A stretch of DNA of 64,000 nucleotides from Magnetococcales bacterium (GCA_015660855.1 JACSDG010000006.1:30889-94888); one strand, 5' to 3'. Positions 17,121-25,973 are shown, counted from the first letter of the stretch. Numbers and translations are program-made. Notes: generated by a model from the sequence alone, not told the origin.

Positions 17121-17762
17121 ATGGCAAAAAACAGAGCCACCCTTTTTTACTCCGGCATGAACCAGCAGGGCAATATTATAATTGCCGTCATGATTTCCAT
17201 GCTGATGATTACGCTGCTGGTTTCTGCCCTCATCGAACATTTTCTCGTAGCCGAGGCCAGGGCGGTGGAAGAAAGTCTGGCCAAGGTGCGTGTCTATTGG
17301 GCCATGTCGGGCCATGTGGATTATTATTTGAGCCGGGTAAAACAATATGCGTCTCAATGCAGTGCGGGTAGCACCATCCCATCGCTGACAAATTTTAATA
17401 CAGCGTTCAATAATTTTATTTTTGTCGCAGGCCAACACAATACCTGTGATACCACCTGTAACGCAACCAACACCGCCACGGACACGCAAGAGATTATCCA
17501 GTGCATCCTTAATGATCTTGAAACGGACAAAGCCACCGATATTCGCACCTGGAACAATTATGATGGCAACGCAGGGTATACCTTTGCCATCAAACATATG
17601 CCCGAGGTAGCCGGTAAAATTCAGTTCAAACTGGTCAATCCGGGGACCATCGCCGCTCTGAGTGGACTGGACGCACGTCTGTTGCCATTGTATGTCAATG
17701 CGAAACTTGACGAGGTTACACCAACAGCAACACTGACGGTAGAAAAGTATGAACGCTATTAA
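17121..17762 (+). CDS. PilX/GspK-like minor pilin candidate
   Basis: A 213-residue protein. The N-terminus has NQQGNIIIAVMISMLMITLLVSALIEH, a PilX/GspK-like start in which the usual F after the cleavable Gly is replaced (G-NIII). A following helix (VAEARAVEESLAKVRVYWAMS) matches the N-terminal helix of pilins. Cys residues near 80 and 110-117 could form disulfides. ATG 17121 is preferred over an in-frame TTG at 17115. It ends the minor-pilin block. Whether prepilin peptidase processes it is uncertain because the motif is atypical. Confidence 0.75.
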   Translation: MAKNRATLFYSGMNQQGNIIIAVMISMLMITLLVSALIEHFLVAEARAVEESLAKVRVYWAMSGHVDYYLSRVKQYASQCSAGSTIPSLTNFNTAFNNFIFVAGQHNTCDTTCNATNTATDTQEIIQCILNDLETDKATDIRTWNNYDGNAGYTFAIKHMPEVAGKIQFKLVNPGTIAALSGLDARLLPLYVNAKLDEVTPTATLTVEKYERY

Positions 17763-17802
17763 AAACTCAGCACCAACATCGGGATCCGTATGGGGGAGGA
17801 CC

Positions 17803-19857
17803 ATGTCCATTTTTTCATCAATGAAGAAAGATAAAAAAGTTGCCGCTGCGGACGCGCCCAAAGCGGGTAACGTGGACAAGCGATTCATCCTGTACAGCAC
17901 ACCACTGGGTTGGCATAGCGGTATGCAACAGGCCGATGGTACTTTGAGCGATTTACAATCGGGAGAAGATGTACCGGTCGAGGCAGAGGGCTGGCAACGG
18001 TCCAGGGATGTTTTCAAGGCCGCCGTGGTCGCTAATGCCAAATCCATTGCCCAGGCAAAGTCCATCTCCCTGCTGTTGGATGATTTTTCGGTCCAAGTGA
18101 TGGACAACAAACCGGCGGCCCTGACTGCGGTCAGTGGGGCCACGGCACGGCAATTTGGCATACAGTTGCTCAACGTCAAGGATGTTTCCTACGGATATGC
18201 CGACCTGCCTCCCGTGGCAGGACAGGCGAAAAAGAAAAACAGTGACGGAGTGTTTGCCTTTGTCGATGCCCAGAGGATGCGGGAATACCTGGCACTTCTG
18301 GACAAAGATGGCATCAAGGTGACCGATGCCGTCCCCAAAGAATATCTCATGATCCAGCGTGCCCTACACTCCGGCGAGCCTGTTTATGGCGGCTTCCAAA
18401 TGAGTGGTCACACCTCCACGCTGGTGTTGGTCAACCATGGCGCAGGTATAGTGCAGGTTCGCAAAATTCCAGTAGGGTTTTTAACCCTGGCCAAGGCCAT
18501 CGCCGCCAAACTGGAAGTGACAACACACAACGCCATCCAGGTGATGGCCCAGAAAAACTTGGTAGCCGATGTGGTACCCATGGCGGCCAATGATATGGAA
18601 AATGCGGTGCTGATAAAAGGGAAGAGTCTGCAATATCAGGCTTTGCAACCCCCATTGACCCGTCTGTTGGATGACGTAAAAGAGTTTTTGGCTTTTTTCA
18701 CCTTTCAAAAAGTAGCCGGTGTCCCCAAACAATTGGAACTGTTCGGGGCCTTTGGCCGGGTCGCGGGTCTGGCCGACTGGTTGAGCCGAAATTCCGGCGT
18801 GCCGGTGGTGGTGTGCGAAAAAACCATGTTGGAGTTGTTTGTCGGGATGCAACAACCCGTTGCCTGCAATCTCCTCAAAGGTGCAGAAAGCAACTTGCTG
18901 ACCATCGGTCGGACGCGTTTTTTTTACACGGAGGATAAAGGATTCATATCGGATCAGGAGTTATCTATTCGCAACCAGGGGACCGTGACGCGCACCGAAA
19001 CCCAGCATTCCGCCTCGGGTGCTGGCCCATCGCACACCCGCAAACGTCCCGACCGCCCCGGCCAGCGTCAGCGTCGGGAGAAAAAAGAAGCCCCTGATGT
19101 CGGTCAAAAGCTGTCCGCCCTGTGGGCACGCCTGCACACGGGCAAACCCACCGGGACGAATGACCCGGTCGTCGATGAAGAACAGGGCAAGGATAGATTT
19201 TTTTTCGCACTCTTTTTGCTGATTGTGTCAATCCTTCTCTACTGGGGGTATGACGTCAATGCGCAGATGACAAAGCAATATATGAGCAACGCCGCATCTT
19301 ATCTGCAAACTTCCACAGAAAACGATCAACTGCTGAAACAATTGCACGGCCAGGAAACTTCTGCCCAAAAAATGGGGGCTGCCCTGGACACTTCAAAAAT
19401 TTTCTGGTCGGAGAAATTTTTAGCTCTGGCAAAGAACATGAATGAACACCTATGGTTAACCGACGTACATCTGGCTGAAGATGAGCGCAGTGTCGCCGGT
19501 GTCCAGGTAAAAAGCAAAACCATGGTCATCGAAGGACATGTATTGCCTTCCACCGATGGGCATGTACAAATCATTGCCGAATACATCGACAACCTGTTGC
19601 GTGACACCCAATGGTTCATGAGCGATTTTCGTGACGTGACGTTTCAAGGGGCCGAAATCGAGGGCGATGCCACCGACACCTCCGGAGATCCGCAAATCCA
19701 CTTTGTCCTGCGCGCCTTGTACGACAAAAACAAACGTATAGAAACGGACAAGAAGGAGGGCGAGTCCGCTCCAGCAGGGCTGGGCACGATGCTGCAAAAT
19801 ACTGAAAAACACAACAAGGATCTGGAAAACGTCCTGCGCGGCAAAAAGGATAACTAA
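17803..19857 (+). CDS. PilM-PilN-like fusion, inner-membrane alignment protein (MshI-like)
   Basis: A 684-residue protein that seems to combine two alignment-complex parts. The cytoplasmic N-terminal 400 or so residues have an actin-like PilM-type layout (SISLLLDDFSVQV, VFAFVDAQRMREYLALL), though the nucleotide-binding glycines are weak. A charged linker follows. After one transmembrane helix (about 465-485, FALFLLIVSILLYWGY), the periplasmic part looks like PilN/Fimbrial assembly, including a coiled coil and WLTDVHLAE. MshI and GspL proteins have similar cytoplasmic/periplasmic layouts. The start at ATG 17803 has GGGGAGG upstream; an earlier in-frame ATG at 17749 overlaps the previous gene. 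Confidence 0.75.
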   Translation: MSIFSSMKKDKKVAAADAPKAGNVDKRFILYSTPLGWHSGMQQADGTLSDLQSGEDVPVEAEGWQRSRDVFKAAVVANAKSIAQAKSISLLLDDFSVQVMDNKPAALTAVSGATARQFGIQLLNVKDVSYGYADLPPVAGQAKKKNSDGVFAFVDAQRMREYLALLDKDGIKVTDAVPKEYLMIQRALHSGEPVYGGFQMSGHTSTLVLVNHGAGIVQVRKIPVGFLTLAKAIAAKLEVTTHNAIQVMAQKNLVADVVPMAANDMENAVLIKGKSLQYQALQPPLTRLLDDVKEFLAFFTFQKVAGVPKQLELFGAFGRVAGLADWLSRNSGVPVVVCEKTMLELFVGMQQPVACNLLKGAESNLLTIGRTRFFYTEDKGFISDQELSIRNQGTVTRTETQHSASGAGPSHTRKRPDRPGQRQRREKKEAPDVGQKLSALWARLHTGKPTGTNDPVVDEEQGKDRFFFALFLLIVSILLYWGYDVNAQMTKQYMSNAASYLQTSTENDQLLKQLHGQETSAQKMGAALDTSKIFWSEKFLALAKNMNEHLWLTDVHLAEDERSVAGVQVKSKTMVIEGHVLPSTDGHVQIIAEYIDNLLRDTQWFMSDFRDVTFQGAEIEGDATDTSGDPQIHFVLRALYDKNKRIETDKKEGESAPAGLGTMLQNTEKHNKDLENVLRGKKDN

Positions 19858-19860
19858 ACC

Positions 19861-20736
19861 ATGGAAGCATGGATCCATAAACACCAGGCACTGATATTGT
19901 CCACCCTGTACATGCTGTTTTCCCTGTTGGCGGCGGGCTACTCGGTTTCGTACAGCAGCAAAGTGGCCTACATAGCCGATCTGTCGGCAGTATCCGGGCG
20001 CATCCAGACAGCCAATACCGAAATGCAGAATAAAATCGACGCCTCAAAGAAAACCCAAGAAGCCAATGTAGAGACAGGCATTCGCTATCTGCCTCTGTTT
20101 TTAGCCAGAATCAATGAGATTGCACACAACAATGAGGTGGTCATACGCAAGCTTTCCCCAGACAAAGAGGGTACCCTGCTTAAATTCGACCTGGACTTCA
20201 CCGCCGACTATTCCACCTTTGTCCGCTTTACGGCAGAGCTTGAATCGTTGGATATTCTATTGGACAATATTCAGGTGCATCCCTACGATGCCAGCAAGAC
20301 CCCGCCCGTGCATGCCATCACCTTTTCCCTGATTCCCCAGAATAATGCGGAACCTATCTCGGGCCAACGGCTGGAAAATCTGAAAAAATGGGTATATGCC
20401 AAGGACAAGCGCGATCCGTTCCAGCGTTTTGCTTACGACACCACGCGCAAGGTTGTCAATCCAGCCGTCGATCTGACCTGGATCTATAAACTGGAAGGGA
20501 TCGGACTCACGCCAGAAAAGAAACCTTACGCCAATGTCAACCGTAAAAATTACCAGGTGGGTGACTCCCTGGATGGGCGGACCATCACAAAGATTGACGA
20601 GGCAAAAATCAATCTTGAAAAAAGGGATCGCGATGGCGTGACGGAATACACTCTCGGATTTCGCAAAAATGAAAAAAAACAAGCCAAGGATAAGGACAAG
20701 GGGAAAGGAATTCTTCCTCCGGGCAGAAATCAATGA
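19861..20736 (+). CDS. PilO-PilP-like fusion, inner-membrane/periplasmic alignment protein
   Basis: A 291-residue protein. An N-terminal transmembrane helix (about 9-31) and a coiled coil lead to a PilO-like ferredoxin-fold region (about 80-170, KFDLDFTADYSTFVRFTAELES). The C-terminal 100 or so residues match the PilP pattern: a KRDPFQRF motif near residue 185, then KPYANVNRKNYQVGDSL and GRTITKI. PilP normally is a separate lipoprotein that links PilN/PilO to the secretin, so a single chain would tether inner and outer membrane parts. It is encoded 3 bp after the PilM/N-like gene. The C-terminus is Lys-rich. Confidence 0.75.
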   Translation: MEAWIHKHQALILSTLYMLFSLLAAGYSVSYSSKVAYIADLSAVSGRIQTANTEMQNKIDASKKTQEANVETGIRYLPLFLARINEIAHNNEVVIRKLSPDKEGTLLKFDLDFTADYSTFVRFTAELESLDILLDNIQVHPYDASKTPPVHAITFSLIPQNNAEPISGQRLENLKKWVYAKDKRDPFQRFAYDTTRKVVNPAVDLTWIYKLEGIGLTPEKKPYANVNRKNYQVGDSLDGRTITKIDEAKINLEKRDRDGVTEYTLGFRKNEKKQAKDKDKGKGILPPGRNQ

Positions 20737-20832
20737 ACGTCCCCTGGGGAAACGTTTTCTGTTTCAAAAAAATATTTCAACGGTTTGACATGCGTGGTAG
20801 AATGGCGGAGCGGTGTCACAACTCTTGGGCCC

Positions 20833-22644
20833 ATGGATAAAGAAACGATGAAAAGTTTCAAGATGCGTTGGTTGCTGTTCGTGGTGGTGGGGTTGTTCGT
20901 CCCCCTTCTGACCGTCATGGCCGGAGAATCCCCAAAGAAGGAACCGGGACCCACGACAGAAAAACGAGTGGCACTCATCATCGGAAATGGGGCCTACATC
21001 GGCGAGAATCTAAGTCCTCTGGATAACCCAACCAACGACGCGGAAGACATCGCCAAGATTTTGAAAGAGTTTGGCTTTGACGTTAAAGTTTATAAAAATT
21101 TAAAAAAACCCGCCATGGACGAAGCCATTGCCGAATTTGGCAGGCGCGCCAGCAATGCGGACGCCAGCCTGTTTTATTTTGCCGGCCACGGATTGCAAAT
21201 CAAAAGTCAAAACTATTTAATGCCTATCGACGCAGCGGCAAAGAGTGAAGCCTCGATCGGTTATGAAGGGATAAACGTCAACTTTGTCCTGGACGAATTG
21301 GAAAACGCCCACAGCAACGTCAATATGGTGCTGTTGGATGCGTGCCGAAACAACGCCTTCAGTGGCAAATTCAGGGGAGGAAAAACCCGTGGTCTGGCCG
21401 TCCCCGACAGCACACCCAAAGGAACCGTCCTGGTGTATGCCACCGACCCGGGCAACGTGGCCGCCGATGGTGAAGGGCGCAATGGATTATTCACCGAAGG
21501 GCTGTTGTCGGGTTTCCGGTCTGGAGACCTGAGCCTTGACGGTGTTTTGGCCACGGCAAGCCTTTATGTCGAGGAAAAAAGCAACAAACAGCAAACCCCC
21601 TATGTCAATGGCCCGCAAACGGTCATGAAACGCTTCAAGTTTCAGGCGGGAGGGACAACGCAGGCGGGTTCACCGCTCGCGACGACAAGCATTGCGAATA
21701 CCGGAGCACCTGCTGACCGGGAAAGTATTTTCTGGCAATCAACCCAGGGGGATCCCGAACTGTGCAAAGAATATCTGCGCAAGTGGCCCAAAGGTGTCTA
21801 TGTCCTTCCGGCCAAACGTTGTGTGGACAAGGTCAAACTTGACCTTCTGGCCGCAAAAAATGAGGTCGAGAAGAAAAAATTGGAAAAAGCGGATACGCAA
21901 CAACTACAGTCGGAGTTAACACCAAACCCGGAGACTTTTCGCAGTTCCAAGGCAAAGCCTGTATACGGAATGGAGTTCGTTAAAGTCGCTGGTGGATCCT
22001 TCCCCATGGGGTGCGGCTCATGGCAGTCGGATTGTCAAGAGGATGAAAACCCCGTCCATGAAGTCCGGGTGGATGGATTTGAAATTGGCAAGCACGAAGT
22101 GACGCAGGGGGTATGGAAGGAGGTTATGGAATCCAATCCGTCTCATTTTGCTTCGTGCGGGAAAAACTGCCCTGTTGAGCAGACTTCCTGGGAGGACACA
22201 CAAGATTTCATCGCCAAGCTAAACGGGCTTAAGGATGGATGTACCTACCGCCTGCCAACAGAAGCCGAATGGGAATATGCCTGCCGAAGTGGCGGAAAAG
22301 AGGAGAAAAACTGCGGCGAGGGAGAAATGGATCAGGTGGCCTGGAACAACGAAAACAGCAGTAAGGAAATCCACCCGGTCGCCCAAAAACAGGCCAATGG
22401 TTTGGGACTGTTCGATATGAGTGGAAATGTTTGGGAGTGGGTGTCCGACTGGTACGGGGAAGATTTTTATGCCCGTTCCTCGAAAGACAACCCACAAGGA
22501 CCCGAGGGCGGGACAGGGCGGGTCAATCGGGGAGGTAGTTGGGATGACAAGCCGACCTACATTCGCTCTTCCAATCGCGACCGCAACGATCCCGGAGTTC
22601 GCAACCGCTTTCTAGGTTTTCGCCTAGCGAGAAATTGTCATTAG
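20833..22644 (+). CDS. secreted caspase-like (peptidase C14) protein fused to an FGE-sulfatase domain
   Basis: A 603-residue protein with a signal-like N-terminus (about 10-30, ending VMA-GE). A caspase/metacaspase domain (about 43-270) has the catalytic dyad His119 in YFAGHG and Cys171 in LLDACRNN. A helical linker follows, and then an FGE/SUMF1 domain (about 378-600) with GMEFVKV, RLPTEAEWEYA, GNVWEWV, RGGSW and GFRLA. The last 45 residues follow the RGGSW-(x)-RSxxR-(x)-GFR pattern seen at variable regions of diversity-generating retroelement targets. No reverse transcriptase lies in the window. It ends the pilus cluster, 96 bp after the PilO/P gene. A start at 20848 is also possible. Substrate and role are unknown. 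Confidence 0.85.
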   Translation: MDKETMKSFKMRWLLFVVVGLFVPLLTVMAGESPKKEPGPTTEKRVALIIGNGAYIGENLSPLDNPTNDAEDIAKILKEFGFDVKVYKNLKKPAMDEAIAEFGRRASNADASLFYFAGHGLQIKSQNYLMPIDAAAKSEASIGYEGINVNFVLDELENAHSNVNMVLLDACRNNAFSGKFRGGKTRGLAVPDSTPKGTVLVYATDPGNVAADGEGRNGLFTEGLLSGFRSGDLSLDGVLATASLYVEEKSNKQQTPYVNGPQTVMKRFKFQAGGTTQAGSPLATTSIANTGAPADRESIFWQSTQGDPELCKEYLRKWPKGVYVLPAKRCVDKVKLDLLAAKNEVEKKKLEKADTQQLQSELTPNPETFRSSKAKPVYGMEFVKVAGGSFPMGCGSWQSDCQEDENPVHEVRVDGFEIGKHEVTQGVWKEVMESNPSHFASCGKNCPVEQTSWEDTQDFIAKLNGLKDGCTYRLPTEAEWEYACRSGGKEEKNCGEGEMDQVAWNNENSSKEIHPVAQKQANGLGLFDMSGNVWEWVSDWYGEDFYARSSKDNPQGPEGGTGRVNRGGSWDDKPTYIRSSNRDRNDPGVRNRFLGFRLARNCH

Positions 22645-22651
22645 GGCACGC

Positions 22652-22748
22652 ATCGGAAAAACAAAGTTTGGCAAAAATTATTGCGGGGGTCCGGGGGGGA
22701 TCATCCCCCCCGGCGGGGTTTGGGGCAGCGCCCCAAGGTTTTGTTTTT
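22652..22748 (+). repeat. dispersed hairpin repeat, module 1 only (R2)
   Basis: CATCGGAAAAACAAAGTTTG is followed by the full module-1 hairpins and then AAGGTTTTG; module 2 is absent. It lies between the convergent caspase-FGE (+) and bamD (-) genes and supplies the bamD stop codon. Its strong stems could act as a bidirectional terminator. Confidence 0.9.
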
Positions 22749-23627
22749 GAAGCTTTCACCACCCGACACCATGGCCGGAGCCAAACCTTTAACAAAACGC
22801 ATCAGGAAAGACCCCTCCTCCACCCCCTTGCGCAAACTTGCCAACTCCCAACGGGTCACATCCTCCCCCTTTTCCACCATGGCAACCGCCTTCTTGAAAA
22901 ACAACCCATTGGAAAAATTGCGCCCCAGAACAACCGTATGATTAACAGCCTCCTCCCGCAACCCCAAACGTAAAGAGGTCAATACCATGCTGAACAACGC
23001 TTCCTCCACATAAATCGTCGTGCTGAAATCGGTATCCTGAATCACCCGCTGAAACCGATTGTTGGCGGCAATGTATTCCTCCCGTTCCAAATAGTACCGC
23101 GCCACCACCATTTCCTGCTCCGCCATCCGGTCCTTGCAAACGTTGATCATGCGCTTGGATTGCCAAGCATAATCGCTGTCGGGAAACCGCGATACCACCT
23201 CGCGAAAAGCAACCAAGGCATCCCTGGAGCGTTGCTGATCACGAAAGGCATCGGAAATACGCTGATAAAAACTTAAACCACGCATATAGTACGCATAAGC
23301 TACACTCTTATGCCGAGGATGCAACCGAATGAAACGCTCGGCTGCCGCAATCGCCTCCTCATAGTCTTCCTTGCGATAATGGACGTAGATCAGGTTGAGC
23401 TGCGAAGGAGTGGCCAGAGCAGAAAAAGGGTGCTGACGATCCACGTCCTGAAACTTTTCCGCCGCCAACCCAAAACTCCCCAACTTGAGTGCCTTGACCC
23501 CGTCGCCATACAACTGCTCCGCAGAAAACTTTTCCTTAACCCCATCCGTGGAAGAACAACCTGCAAGCAATACCACCCACAACCCCGCCACCAACCAACA
23601 ACGCCATTGAATCATCATATTTCTCAT
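22701..23627 (-). CDS. bamD: outer-membrane assembly lipoprotein BamD
   Basis: BamD is an essential periplasmic lipoprotein of the BAM complex that inserts outer-membrane beta-barrels. The 308-residue protein has a lipobox LAGCSS (Cys24), then five TPR-like repeats, including LYGDGVKALKLGSFGLAAEKF and the AYAYYMRGLSFYQ segment typical of BamD. The last 15 or so residues, KNKTLGRCPKPRRGG, and the stop codon are encoded by the dispersed repeat R2, so the natural end was probably replaced when the repeat arrived. The family is usually about 240-280 residues. ATG 23627 is preferred; the two ATGs directly after it (23618, 23615) are alternatives. Confidence 0.9.
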   Translation of the reverse strand: MRNMMIQWRCWLVAGLWVVLLAGCSSTDGVKEKFSAEQLYGDGVKALKLGSFGLAAEKFQDVDRQHPFSALATPSQLNLIYVHYRKEDYEEAIAAAERFIRLHPRHKSVAYAYYMRGLSFYQRISDAFRDQQRSRDALVAFREVVSRFPDSDYAWQSKRMINVCKDRMAEQEMVVARYYLEREEYIAANNRFQRVIQDTDFSTTIYVEEALFSMVLTSLRLGLREEAVNHTVVLGRNFSNGLFFKKAVAMVEKGEDVTRWELASLRKGVEEGSFLMRFVKGLAPAMVSGGESFKNKTLGRCPKPRRGG

Positions 23628-23681
23628 CGCATCCCGAGTCACCAACGTAGGCACAAACCAAAGTCAAGTCCAACCGCACCC

Positions 23682-25151
23682 TCATCCCTCTCCCACAATC
23701 TTGCGGGCGTCTCTCGCCAACCGCGGACGATCAATCTTGCCATTGGCCAACAACGGGAATTCCGACAAACGCCTGATATGGTGCGGATGTTTGTAACGCC
23801 CCAGACGCGGATTCAACCAAACGCGCAACTCATCCAGGTCCAATTCCCTGGCAGCCACAATCCACGCAAACCCAACTTCGGTCCATTTTTCATCCCGGAC
23901 CGCCACCACAACCGCTTGATGGATGTCTGGATGCGCCACCAATTGCTTTTCCACCTCCCCAGGGTAAACGTTCTCACCCCCGGAGATATACATCTCCTTC
24001 TTGCGGCCAACGACATAAAAAAAACCCTCCGCGTCCCTGCGCACCAAATCCCCCGTGGCAAAAAATCCACCTCGCAAAGATTCCTGAAACCGCAGTTCAT
24101 CACGCCAATAACCTTTGCAAACATGGGGGCCGCCTAGCAACAATTCCCCCACCCCATCGGCCACAACCTCCCGTCCCCCATCATCCACCACCCGTGCCAA
24201 CGAATTCGCAATAGGCTTGCCGATGGAGTCGGGACGCAGCCACGAATCCTGGGTTTGCAGCAAAAAACAATTGGGTCCCACCTCGGTCAACCCAAACCCC
24301 TGTTTAAAAGGAACCCCCTTTTCATGGTAGGCCTTGATCAATGACAAACTCAAAGGGGCACCGCCAGAAAGGAGCACCCGAACACGTCCAAAGTCGGTTT
24401 GGGCAAAGCGGGGGTGATCATGAATCGCCTGAAACATGGTGGGAACAGCCCAAAACACATTGACGGCATCATCACGAATGGCATCCAGAACACCACCTGG
24501 ATCAAAACGCTCGAAAAGTATCATGGTCCCACCGATGGAAAGCAGCGGCAGGGTAAAAACATTATAAGCCCCAGTGTGAAAGAAAGGGGTATTAATGATA
24601 GAAACATCACCCGGTGCCAAAACCCCGGTACCAATGGTATGCTCCATGTTAGCCATGAGCATGCCGGCGTGAAATAACACCCCTTTGGGATCCCCGGTAG
24701 AACCCGAGGTATAAAGCAGCAACAGGGCTTCATCATCGGCCACCGCCCGGGGAGCTGGAATGGGCAAGGTTTCATCACGGCGAACAGCCTGGACATCGTG
24801 CCAGACAAAAGGACTGGAAAACGTCGCCGGTCCCTCTCCCACCAACACCTTGGGTTCCACATGCCGAACGATGGATTCCAATTCCCTGGGAGACAGACGA
24901 TGATTGAGCGGCACCAAAATCGCCCCCAGCTTGGCACAGGCAAAAAATAACGTCAAATGCTCCAAACGGTTGGGTGCCAACCAGGCCACCCGATCCCCCC
25001 GATCCACCCCCCGCCCCTGCAACCATGCAGCCCAAAACAAAATTTCCCCTTCCAGGGCAGCATAAGACCAGCACCGATCACCAACGCGATCAATGATGGC
25101 AGTATGACCCGGCATGGATTCCGCCTTCTCCCGGATAAAATCACGCCACAT
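23682..25151 (-). CDS. AMP-dependent acyl-CoA synthetase/ligase
   Basis: A 489-residue ANL-superfamily enzyme that activates a carboxylic acid with ATP to an acyl-adenylate and then CoA thioester. The P-loop-like motif YTSGSTGDPKGV, an FGLTEVG motif, GDLVRRD, and the C-terminal lysine in NGKIDR are all visible, so it should be active. It resembles medium- or long-chain fatty acid:CoA ligases, but the acid cannot be deduced. ATG 25151 follows GGGAGG. The alpha/beta hydrolase gene ends 22 bp upstream, and the two are probably one operon, a pairing seen for small-molecule or lipid catabolism. Confidence 0.85.
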   Translation of the reverse strand: MWRDFIREKAESMPGHTAIIDRVGDRCWSYAALEGEILFWAAWLQGRGVDRGDRVAWLAPNRLEHLTLFFACAKLGAILVPLNHRLSPRELESIVRHVEPKVLVGEGPATFSSPFVWHDVQAVRRDETLPIPAPRAVADDEALLLLYTSGSTGDPKGVLFHAGMLMANMEHTIGTGVLAPGDVSIINTPFFHTGAYNVFTLPLLSIGGTMILFERFDPGGVLDAIRDDAVNVFWAVPTMFQAIHDHPRFAQTDFGRVRVLLSGGAPLSLSLIKAYHEKGVPFKQGFGLTEVGPNCFLLQTQDSWLRPDSIGKPIANSLARVVDDGGREVVADGVGELLLGGPHVCKGYWRDELRFQESLRGGFFATGDLVRRDAEGFFYVVGRKKEMYISGGENVYPGEVEKQLVAHPDIHQAVVVAVRDEKWTEVGFAWIVAARELDLDELRVWLNPRLGRYKHPHHIRRLSEFPLLANGKIDRPRLARDARKIVGEG

Positions 25152-25172
25152 ACGTAATCCTCCCAACCCAGG

Positions 25173-25958
25173 TCATCGCCCACCAAGAAAATCTTCAATC
25201 GCCGCCGTCGTCTCGGAAACCTTTTCCAGGAAAAACAAATGGTCCGCCCCTGTCACTTTCACCACCCGCGCATGCGGTAAATCCCTGGCCAAGCGCAAAG
25301 CATTGGCCTCCGGGACCAACAGATCCTGGTCAGCGGTCAAAATCAACACCGGACAGGTCACCCGGTCCAACGGCAAAGGCCGGTCCATGAACCTTTCCAC
25401 AGCAAAAAATTGATACATCACCTGTTCGGGATCCGCAGGATCGGCCACCCGCCTGCTGACGACATACGCATACACTTCTGGAAAGGCGGTTTTGAGCAAA
25501 GGACACAGGTTCTCCGACAAGGCCGCAGTCACCCTGGCAAGGGGGTCCAAGGCATAGATTGCCCGGATCTGCTGTTGCGTAAGGGAGGGGAAGGTTTGCC
25601 GATAATCCGGCCCCCCCGAAGTGGTACACAGCAAAACCATGGCCCGCACCCGCCCCGGAGCCTTGAGGGCCAGCAGTTGGGCTATAAACCCGCCCATGCT
25701 CAACCCAATCACCGCAAACCGCTCGATGCCCAGATCATCCATGAGGCCCAAAGCGTCATCCGCCAAGTCATCCAGGGTATACCCCACATCGACCGGAGGA
25801 GACCGCCCCATCCCCCGGTTGTCCGGCAAAATAAAACGATACCGATGGCACATGGGTTCCAACAATCGGGAAAATATCCAATTGCCACTGGCAAAACCGG
25901 TCAGACACAAAACCGGTTCCCCCGCACCAACACAATCGTAATGGCCTGAAAAAGCCAT
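25173..25958 (-). CDS. alpha/beta-fold hydrolase
   Basis: A 261-residue soluble hydrolase. The nucleophile elbow GLSMGG, the acid strand ILTADQD and GADHLFFLE supply the Ser-Asp-His triad. DNRGMGRS matches the usual oxyanion/glycine region. The substrate is unknown; a thioester, an ester or a lactone are all possible. It lies upstream of an acyl-CoA ligase on the same strand with a short gap. Between it and bcp lies a full repeat (R3), so transcription probably starts just after the repeat. Confidence 0.85.
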   Translation of the reverse strand: MAFSGHYDCVGAGEPVLCLTGFASGNWIFSRLLEPMCHRYRFILPDNRGMGRSPPVDVGYTLDDLADDALGLMDDLGIERFAVIGLSMGGFIAQLLALKAPGRVRAMVLLCTTSGGPDYRQTFPSLTQQQIRAIYALDPLARVTAALSENLCPLLKTAFPEVYAYVVSRRVADPADPEQVMYQFFAVERFMDRPLPLDRVTCPVLILTADQDLLVPEANALRLARDLPHARVVKVTGADHLFFLEKVSETTAAIEDFLGGR

Positions 25959-25973
25959 GGCTAACCTCGAACA

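Noticed and set aside
17109..18179. 356-residue - strand ORF
   Set aside because: Shadow of the PilX-like and PilM/N genes; no domain and opposite to the operon direction.
22500..22750. DGR initiation-of-homing site plus cruciform downstream of the FGE variable-like region
   Set aside because: The downstream hairpin is a member of the dispersed repeat family and so cannot be counted as a retroelement-specific signal; no template repeat or reverse transcriptase is seen.
23310..24137. 275-residue + strand ORF
   Set aside because: Antisense to bamD and the acyl-CoA ligase, both of which have strong motifs.
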